Source of the DNA: Oscillospiraceae bacterium
Lineage (GTDB): Bacteria > Bacillota_A > Clostridia > Oscillospirales > Oscillospiraceae
Length of the DNA stretch: 10,325 nucleotides
Reading direction: 5' to 3'
Assembly: GCA_017505505.1 (NCBI GenBank)
Contig: JAFVPA010000043.1
Span: 1 to 10,325, forward strand
Positions 6,522-10,325 of the stretch are shown piece by piece (the stretch's first letter is position 1; the number at the start of each line of letters is the position of its first letter). Below the pieces are notes generated by a model that was given only the letters and a program-made list of their open reading frames with translations, had not been told where the DNA came from and did no database searches. Both the position numbers and the translations under genes were made by a program.

Positions 6522-7067
6522 TTAACCCATTTTGGCAACGACTTCCAGAGCGGCGTTGACACCAACGCAGATGGCCCGGGAAGTGATGGTAGCACCGGTG
6601 ATGGCATCCATCTGGCCGCCGTCCTTGGTGACGGAGACGGAGCCGGAAGCGCCCACGAACTGGCCGCGGAAGGCTTCACCGGCGGGAGTGCCTGCGGCAG
6701 CCACAGCGCCCAGACCGGCAGTTTCGGTGTGGGAGATGATGGAGATGCCCAGGACGCTGCCGGCCTTGTCGACACCGACCATCATGGTGATGGTGTTGTC
6801 GAAGCCGCCGGGAGTGACCTCAACGGCGTAGCCGGTATCGGAAGCGTAGACCTTGGAAACCAGAGCGGTCTCGGGGAAGTCCACAGACTCACCGCCGCCG
6901 GGCAGGACAGCCTGAATGGCTTCCTGGGTCTTCTGAGCGGTCAGCTCAGCGATGGCGGGAGCAGTAATGGAGTTGACGCCAGCCAGGCAGGCTGCGACAA
7001 CAGCGGTGATGGCCAGCAGAGTCAGGGCCAGCCGCAGAACATACATAACAGTGGATTCAGTCTTCAT
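6522..7067 (-). CDS. rnfG: Rnf complex subunit RnfG, covalent FMN carrier
   Basis: A 181-residue subunit with one N-terminal membrane helix (about residues 8-33) and an extracytoplasmic FMN-binding domain. ISHTETAGLGA (111-121) and the flavinylation motif DAITGATITS (154-163) are typical; FMN should be attached by a phosphoester to T160 of TGAT. I chose the ATG at 7067 (MKTESTVMYVLRL) because the homologous N-terminus begins there. An upstream in-frame start would add ten residues overlapping rnfD. The ATG comes one base after the rnfD stop (TAATATG). AGGAGG lies 12 bases upstream, a rather long spacing that suggests help from translational coupling. Attachment of FMN needs an ApbE flavin transferase, which is not in this window. 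Confidence 0.96.
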   Translation of the reverse strand: MKTESTVMYVLRLALTLLAITAVVAACLAGVNSITAPAIAELTAQKTQEAIQAVLPGGGESVDFPETALVSKVYASDTGYAVEVTPGGFDNTITMMVGVDKAGSVLGISIISHTETAGLGAVAAAGTPAGEAFRGQFVGASGSVSVTKDGGQMDAITGATITSRAICVGVNAALEVVAKMG

Positions 7068-7068
7068 A

Positions 7069-8064
7069 TTACTTCGCTGCCTCCTTCTTGGGTGCACCGA
7101 ACTTCACAGGACGGCCGATTCTATCCAGCAGGACCACGCAGGCGTTCATGCACAGGATGGCATAGGAAACACCTTCGTTGTAGCCGCCGAAGTAACGGAT
7201 CAGGACGGTCAGCAGGCCGCAGCCGATGCCGTAAACGACCTGGCCCAGCTTGGTGACGGGAGAGGTGACATAGTCGGTAGCCATGAAGATGGCGCCCAGC
7301 ATCAGACCACCGCCGAAGACCTGAGCGGCCATCCATGCGATGCGGTCATTGCCCATGGGGAACAGGAAGGTCAAGATAGCCACGGTGCCGATGTAAGCCA
7401 GGGGGATCCGGGCGGTGATGACCTTGCGGTACAGCAGGTAAACGAAGCCGATCAGCAGCAGCAGAGCGGAGGTCTCGCCCAGGCAGCCGCCAACGTTGCC
7501 CAGGAAGATGTCCATGATGGAATCCTCGGGCATCATGCCCTGGTGCATATTGGCCAGGGGGGTAGCGGCGGTGACAGCGTCAGCGGTGGAGAAGACACCG
7601 GCAGCGTTGCCGAAGCCAACCTTGACCCAAGTGCTCATCAGCACGGGCCAGCTGAACATGAAGGCACGGCCGGCCAGAGCGGGGTTGACGATGTTGCGAC
7701 CCAGACCGCCGAAGAGCATTTTGACCAGCATGATGGCAAACAGAGCGCCCAGCACGATGGTCCAGTAAGGAATGGTGACGGGGCAGACGAAAGCCAGCAG
7801 AACGCCGGTAACGCAGGCGGACAGGTCGTAGATCTTGCAGTGCATGCCGGTCATCTTGCAGTACAGCCACTCGAAGAAGACACAGGACAGCACGGAGACT
7901 GCGGTGACAGTCAGGGCGCGGAAGCCGAAGAAGTAGACGGCACCGATCATAGCGGGGGCCAGAGCGATCAGAACGTCCCGCATGATGGTCTTGGTGGTGG
8001 TAGCGCTATGTACGTGGGGAGAGCTGGAAATCGTCAGCTCATAAAAGTATTTCATCTGTGCCAT
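7069..8064 (-). CDS. rnfD: Rnf complex integral membrane subunit RnfD, FMN-binding
   Basis: A 331-residue NqrB/RnfD family membrane protein with about nine to ten helices. The N-terminus MAQMKYFYELTISSSPHVHSATTTKTIM is the usual RnfD leader. LFGGLGRNIVNPALAGRAF (117-135) is highly conserved, and the flavinylation region is STADAVTAATPLA (159-171). FMN would attach to T168. The motif reads TAAT rather than the usual [S/T]GAT seen in RnfG here. Later segments IFMATDYVTSPVTKLGQVVYG (259-279) and RYFGGYNEGVSYAILCMN (290-307) are also family hallmarks. The ATG at 8064 follows the rnfC stop by 15 bases, with GGAGGTGG directly after that stop codon, a near-perfect anti-16S match. Confidence 0.97.
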   Translation of the reverse strand: MAQMKYFYELTISSSPHVHSATTTKTIMRDVLIALAPAMIGAVYFFGFRALTVTAVSVLSCVFFEWLYCKMTGMHCKIYDLSACVTGVLLAFVCPVTIPYWTIVLGALFAIMLVKMLFGGLGRNIVNPALAGRAFMFSWPVLMSTWVKVGFGNAAGVFSTADAVTAATPLANMHQGMMPEDSIMDIFLGNVGGCLGETSALLLLIGFVYLLYRKVITARIPLAYIGTVAILTFLFPMGNDRIAWMAAQVFGGGLMLGAIFMATDYVTSPVTKLGQVVYGIGCGLLTVLIRYFGGYNEGVSYAILCMNACVVLLDRIGRPVKFGAPKKEAAK

Positions 8065-8079
8065 TTGATCTCCACCTCC

Positions 8080-9402
8080 TTATTTCTTGGCTGCCTGCTT
8101 GGCAGCGTCGTTACGGATCAGCTGCTTGGCAACACGGAAGCCCAGGACCAGAGGAACGCTGGCGGGGCAGGTGTAAGCGCAGGAGCCGCACTCAATGCAG
8201 TCCATGATGTTGTTGTCCTTCAGCTCCTGAACGTCGTTGGACTGAATGGCCTTGTACATCAGGACGGGCATCAGCTTCATGGGGCAGGCATCGATGCACT
8301 TGCCGCAGCGCAGGCAGCGGGAGTCTTCGACGTCATACTTGTTGGAGGCACCCAGAACGGTAATGGCGTTGACACCCTTGATGGTGGGAACGCTCAGGTC
8401 GTACTGGGCAGCGCCCATCATGGGACCGCCGGACAGGACCTTGTAGGGGTTCTCCTTGTAGCCGCAGGCTTCGATCAGGGCATCGAAGGAGGTGCCGATG
8501 GGAACCAGCAGGTTCTTGGGCTCCATCAGAACGTCGCCGGAGACGGTGACGATACGCTTGATCAGAGGCATGCCTTCATAGACAGCGTCATAGATAGCCT
8601 TGACGGTGGCAGCGTTGAACACAGCGCAGCCAACAGCAGCGGGCAGACCGCCGGAAGGAACTTCACGACCGGTGACAGCGTAGATCAGCTGCTTCTCAGC
8701 ACCCTGGGGGTACTTGGCGGGCAGCACGTCCACAGTAATGCCGTCCTCCTTGCACAGGCAGGCATTCAGGGCCTTGACAGCCTCGGGCTTGTTGTCCTCG
8801 ATGCCGATGTGGCCTTCGGACAGGCCGAAGATCTTCATGACGACCTTCAGACCGCCGATGACCTTTGCAGGCTGCTCGCGGCACAGACGGTCGTCGGAAG
8901 TGATGAAAGGCTCACACTCGCCGGCATTGACGATGACGGTGTCCACGCCCTGGCCGTTCAGCTTGACGTGGGTGGGGAAGGTCGCGCCGCCCATACCGAC
9001 GATACCGGCCTCACGGACGATACCAATCAGCTCTTCCTTGGTCAGAGCATCGACTTCTTCCTGGGTACGGGGCTTGATATCTTCACACAGGGTGCCCAGA
9101 TGGTCATTCTCGATGACCACGCTCATGACAGTACTGCCGTTGGTGTGGGCCTTGGCTTCCACAGCCTTGACCTTACCGGAGACGGAAGCATGTACAGGAA
9201 CACACAGACCCTGGTTGTCACCGATCTTCTGACCGACAGTAACCAGGTCGCCCTTCTTGACGAGGGGCTTACAGGGGGCGCCGATATGCTGGGACATGGG
9301 GATTACCAGGACATCCGGTTCGGGGAATACCTGAGTCTCCTTGTCACAAGCGTACCACTTATTTTCTTTGGGATGAACCCCTCCGAAAAAAGAAAACGCC
9401 AT
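8080..9402 (-). CDS. rnfC: Rnf complex subunit RnfC, NADH/FMN and Fe-S subunit
   Basis: A 440-residue peripheral cytoplasmic subunit and the first gene of the operon. It carries the NAD(H) side of the ferredoxin:NAD+ oxidoreductase. An N-terminal barrel-sandwich part holds GGVHPKENK (7-15) and HASVSGKV (71-78). The complex-I-51-kDa-like part has the glycine-rich GIVGMGGATFPTHVKL (133-148) and VNAGECEPFITSD (158-170), which bind FMN and nucleotide. Near the C-terminus are two 4Fe-4S motifs: CLRCGKCIDAC (C363, C366, C369, C373) and CIECGSCAYTC (C402, C405, C408, C412), each followed by Pro. The ATG at 9402 has AGAGGTG 7 bases upstream. The length is that of clostridial RnfC without the long repeat-rich tail of proteobacterial forms. 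Confidence 0.97.
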   Translation of the reverse strand: MAFSFFGGVHPKENKWYACDKETQVFPEPDVLVIPMSQHIGAPCKPLVKKGDLVTVGQKIGDNQGLCVPVHASVSGKVKAVEAKAHTNGSTVMSVVIENDHLGTLCEDIKPRTQEEVDALTKEELIGIVREAGIVGMGGATFPTHVKLNGQGVDTVIVNAGECEPFITSDDRLCREQPAKVIGGLKVVMKIFGLSEGHIGIEDNKPEAVKALNACLCKEDGITVDVLPAKYPQGAEKQLIYAVTGREVPSGGLPAAVGCAVFNAATVKAIYDAVYEGMPLIKRIVTVSGDVLMEPKNLLVPIGTSFDALIEACGYKENPYKVLSGGPMMGAAQYDLSVPTIKGVNAITVLGASNKYDVEDSRCLRCGKCIDACPMKLMPVLMYKAIQSNDVQELKDNNIMDCIECGSCAYTCPASVPLVLGFRVAKQLIRNDAAKQAAKK

Positions 9403-9456
9403 ATTACTTCACCTCTTTCAAATTTCCGCGGATACTACCGCATTATTCCATTACAT

Positions 9457-9485
9457 ATAATAACGCATTTCTCTCGATTTGTCCA
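9457..9485 (-). promoter_or_regulatory. Sigma-A-type promoter of the rnf operon
   Basis: On the minus strand TGGACA (9485-9480) and TATTAT (9462-9457) are separated by exactly 17 bases, close to TTGACA-N17-TATAAT. The start of transcription would be near 9450, leaving a leader of about 48 bases before rnfC. Confidence 0.78.
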
Positions 9486-9501
9486 CTGGTTTTATTCAAG
9501 T

Positions 9502-9520
9502 TTGACAAATTCTTTAACAG
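9502..9520. promoter_or_regulatory. Weak Rex-like half-site pair upstream of rnf
   Basis: TTGACAAATTCTTTAACAG resembles the Rex redox-repressor site TTGTTAA-N4-TTAACAA, but has two mismatches in the left arm, one in the right, and a spacer of five rather than four. It lies just upstream of the rnf -35. It is a tentative call only; the TTGACA could be chance. Confidence 0.2.
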
Positions 9521-9526
9521 CATTTA

Positions 9527-9558
9527 TTTCCAATCGGTACACTTTGAACGATTGGAAA
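9527..9558. repeat. Perfect 10-bp dyad upstream of the rnf promoter
   Basis: TTTCCAATCG (9527-9536) and CGATTGGAAA (9549-9558) are perfect inverted repeats with a 12-base spacer, about 75-105 bases upstream of the predicted rnf start. No T-run follows on either strand, so it does not look like a terminator. It could be an activator/repressor binding site; the regulator is unknown. Confidence 0.6.
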
Positions 9559-9592
9559 CATTTCCACCCGTTATTTCGCGCCGATCTAAATA

Positions 9593-9613
9593 AACCGGGT
9601 ACTACTCCCGGTT
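9593..9613. repeat. Short hairpin between the membrane-protein gene and rnf
   Basis: AACCGGG (9593-9599) pairs perfectly with CCCGGTT (9607-9613), loop 7. On the minus strand it is followed by TATTTA, so it may be a weak second terminator behind the stronger one at 9629-9658. Confidence 0.4.
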
Positions 9614-9628
9614 CGGAAAAACGGATAG

Positions 9629-9658
9629 AAAAAAGCGGTGGCGCAACAGCCCCACCGC
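9629..9658 (-). terminator. Rho-independent terminator after the CmpB-like membrane protein gene
   Basis: A 7-bp stem GCGGTGG / CCACCGC (9635-9641 with 9652-9658) with a 10-base loop is followed, on the minus strand, by six T (9634-9629). It lies 10 bases after the stop at 9669 and insulates rnf from this gene. Confidence 0.82.
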
Positions 9659-9668
9659 ACGATACCAT

Positions 9669-10064
9669 CTAGGATATGTCTTTTTTCTCCGGAATGGCAT
9701 CAACGCCCGCTTCTGCCAGACCATACAGCCCCATGGCCAGCGCCGATACCGGGATCCACAAAGCCATGAAGAGCGGACAGATCTGCCCCTTCACATTTCC
9801 CCATTGGTCCCGGTAGTCCCAGACCCGGTAGTCCCGGTTCACCAGCAGGCCGGTACCGAATTCCACTGCCGTAATGATCCCCGCTCCGGCTAACGTCCGG
9901 ACCGGCCAGGAGAAGGAAAGCTGCCGCAGCTTTCCGATCAGCAGAAAGCAAAGTCCCCCGGCTCCAAACATGCTGATATGGCTCCGTCCCCGCCACAGCA
10001 GCTCCAAGCCCACATACGCGCTGCCGCCAATGGTAAAAAGGGCTGTTTTTCGTACAATTTTCAA
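9669..10064 (-). CDS. CmpB-like putative ABC transporter permease family membrane protein (PF06541-type)
   Basis: A 131-residue protein with about four membrane helices (near 6-22, 32-46, 55-74, 96-116). Family-like motifs are ELLWRGRSHISMF (21-33), EFGTGLLVN (68-76), VWDYRDQWGNVKGQICPLF (81-99) and ALWIP. Such proteins are labelled putative ABC transporter permeases, but no ATPase is nearby and the function is not established. The most likely start is TTG at 10064: AGGTGG (10076-10071) lies 6 bases before it, and the family homology begins just after it. No in-frame ATG fits: the upstream frame extends into the tRNA promoter and tRNA-Met, and the nearby ATG at 10068 is in another frame. Family call fair, start moderately sure. 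Confidence 0.8.
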   Translation of the reverse strand: MKIVRKTALFTIGGSAYVGLELLWRGRSHISMFGAGGLCFLLIGKLRQLSFSWPVRTLAGAGIITAVEFGTGLLVNRDYRVWDYRDQWGNVKGQICPLFMALWIPVSALAMGLYGLAEAGVDAIPEKKDIS

Positions 10065-10097
10065 ACATATCCACCTCAAAAAGAGTATGTCCGAAAA

Positions 10098-10151
10098 TTT
10101 TAGAAAAAATCTAAAAAAACGCTTGACAAAACGCCTTTCCTGCGGTATACT
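10098..10151 (+). promoter_or_regulatory. Strong tRNA-cluster promoter with A/T-rich upstream element
   Basis: TTGACA (10123-10128) and TATACT (10146-10151) are 17 bases apart, close to perfect for sigma-A. Just upstream is an A/T tract with a 7-bp dyad TTTTAGA/TCTAAAA (10098-10104 with 10110-10116), which resembles an UP element. The start would be near 10158, giving a leader of about 37 bases before tRNA-Met. It is divergent from the membrane-protein gene at 10064. Confidence 0.9.
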
Positions 10152-10160
10152 GATGAAGCT

Positions 10161-10181
10161 GATTTCGGCGGTGCCGAGATC
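10161..10181 (+). other. Leader hairpin of the tRNA precursor
   Basis: GATTTCGGC (10161-10169) pairs with GCCGAGATC (10173-10181) over nine pairs, one of them a T-G wobble, with a 3-base loop. No T-run follows, so it is not a terminator. It lies almost at the predicted transcript 5' end and may protect or help process the precursor. Confidence 0.5.
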
Positions 10182-10194
10182 ACCTGACCAATAT

Positions 10195-10270
10195 GGCGGC
10201 ATAACTCAGTTGGTAGAGTAGCCGGTTCATACCCGGTATGTCATCTGTTCGAATCAGATTGCCGCTACCA
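10195..10270 (+). tRNA. Elongator tRNA-Met (CAT)
   Basis: A 76-base cloverleaf with acceptor GGCGGCA / TGCCGCT plus encoded ACCA, D-stem ACTC/GAGT, anticodon stem GCCGG/CCGGT with loop TTCATAC (anticodon CAT), and T-stem ATCTG/CAGAT with loop TTCGAAT. The G1-U72 wobble and GGCGG start match the Bacillus elongator tRNA-Met rather than an initiator; an Ile2 (lysidine) reading is less likely. Confidence 0.93.
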
Positions 10271-10325
10271 GGCCCGTTGGTCAAGCGGTTAAGACACCGC
10301 CCTTTCACGGCGGTAACATGGGTTC
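10271..10325 (+). tRNA. tRNA-Glu (TTC), 3' end cut by window
   Basis: It starts at the base after the CCA of tRNA-Met. The 5' acceptor GGCCCGT, D-arm GTC...GAC, and anticodon stem CCGCC/GGCGG with loop CTTTCAC (anticodon TTC) are complete, and it is truncated in the T-arm at GGGTTC. It is co-transcribed with tRNA-Met. Confidence 0.95.

Noticed and set aside
5898..7256. A 452-codon open frame on the + strand over rnfE and rnfG
   Set aside because: Same codon-bias artefact; the product is Gly/Asp/Gln-rich without motifs, while rnfE and rnfG have conserved functional residues.
9502..9530. TTGACA with a weak -10 (TATTTC) on the + strand as a promoter
   Set aside because: The -10 is poor and nothing is encoded downstream on the + strand before the tRNA promoter some 600 bases later.
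6952..9672. A 906-codon open frame on the + strand, antisense to rnfC, rnfD and part of rnfG
   Set aside because: The minus strand encodes clear Rnf subunits. The antisense frame is open because strong codon bias in rnf avoids codons whose complements are stops. Its translation is low-complexity (rich in G, D, H, Q, A) with no domain.
10065..10202. In-frame upstream extension of the CmpB-like protein to a start near 10202
   Set aside because: It would run through the strong tRNA promoter and into the tRNA-Met gene. The extra residues are Phe/Arg/Lys-rich from the A/T tract and are unlike the family.

Overview
The window looks like chromosomal DNA of a GC-rich, anaerobic Gram-positive gut-type bacterium, most likely Clostridia of the Oscillospiraceae/Ruminococcaceae kind. 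The evidence is: strong AGGAGG-type ribosome binding sites before nearly every gene; a clostridial-order rnfCDGEAB operon; a GT5 glycogen synthase next to a GH13 enzyme; an ECF sigma factor paired with a single-pass membrane protein; and an elongator tRNA-Met that resembles the Bacillus one. The assignment below class level is inference.

Layout. Bases 1-3050 (+ strand) carry alpha-glucan metabolism: the 3' part of a glycogen synthase (glgA), a structured 3' region with a strong terminator (921-951), a promoter, a complete GH13 alpha-amylase-family enzyme (1038-2885), and an abutting 54-residue cysteine-rich protein of unknown function (2886-3050). Bases 3055-3161 are a composite palindromic, MITE/REP-like repeat lying between convergent genes. 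Bases 3175-4247 (- strand) hold an ECF sigma factor (GTG start) and its overlapping membrane-anchored putative regulator, preceded by a candidate autoregulatory ECF promoter.

Bases 4331-9485 (- strand) are a complete Rnf operon: promoter, rnfC, rnfD, rnfG, rnfE, rnfA, rnfB, terminator. Gaps are 1-15 bases or stop/start overlaps. Rnf oxidises reduced ferredoxin with NAD+ and pumps Na+ or H+ across the membrane. The conserved cofactor sites are visible: 4Fe-4S cysteines in RnfC and RnfB, the flavinylation threonine in RnfG and a variant in RnfD, and membrane cysteines in RnfA and RnfE. Upstream of the promoter is a perfect 10-bp dyad that might be an operator.

Bases 9669-10064 (- strand) encode a four-helix membrane protein of the CmpB-like putative ABC transporter permease family, probably starting at TTG. 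Divergent from it, a near-consensus sigma-A promoter drives a tRNA cluster: tRNA-Met(CAT), then tRNA-Glu(TTC) with zero spacing, cut by the window end.

Most of the window is well-known metabolism. I did not see a clear novel system. The least explained items are the small CC-x3-C-x5-CP protein, the composite palindrome, the structured glgA 3' region and the dyad upstream of rnf.
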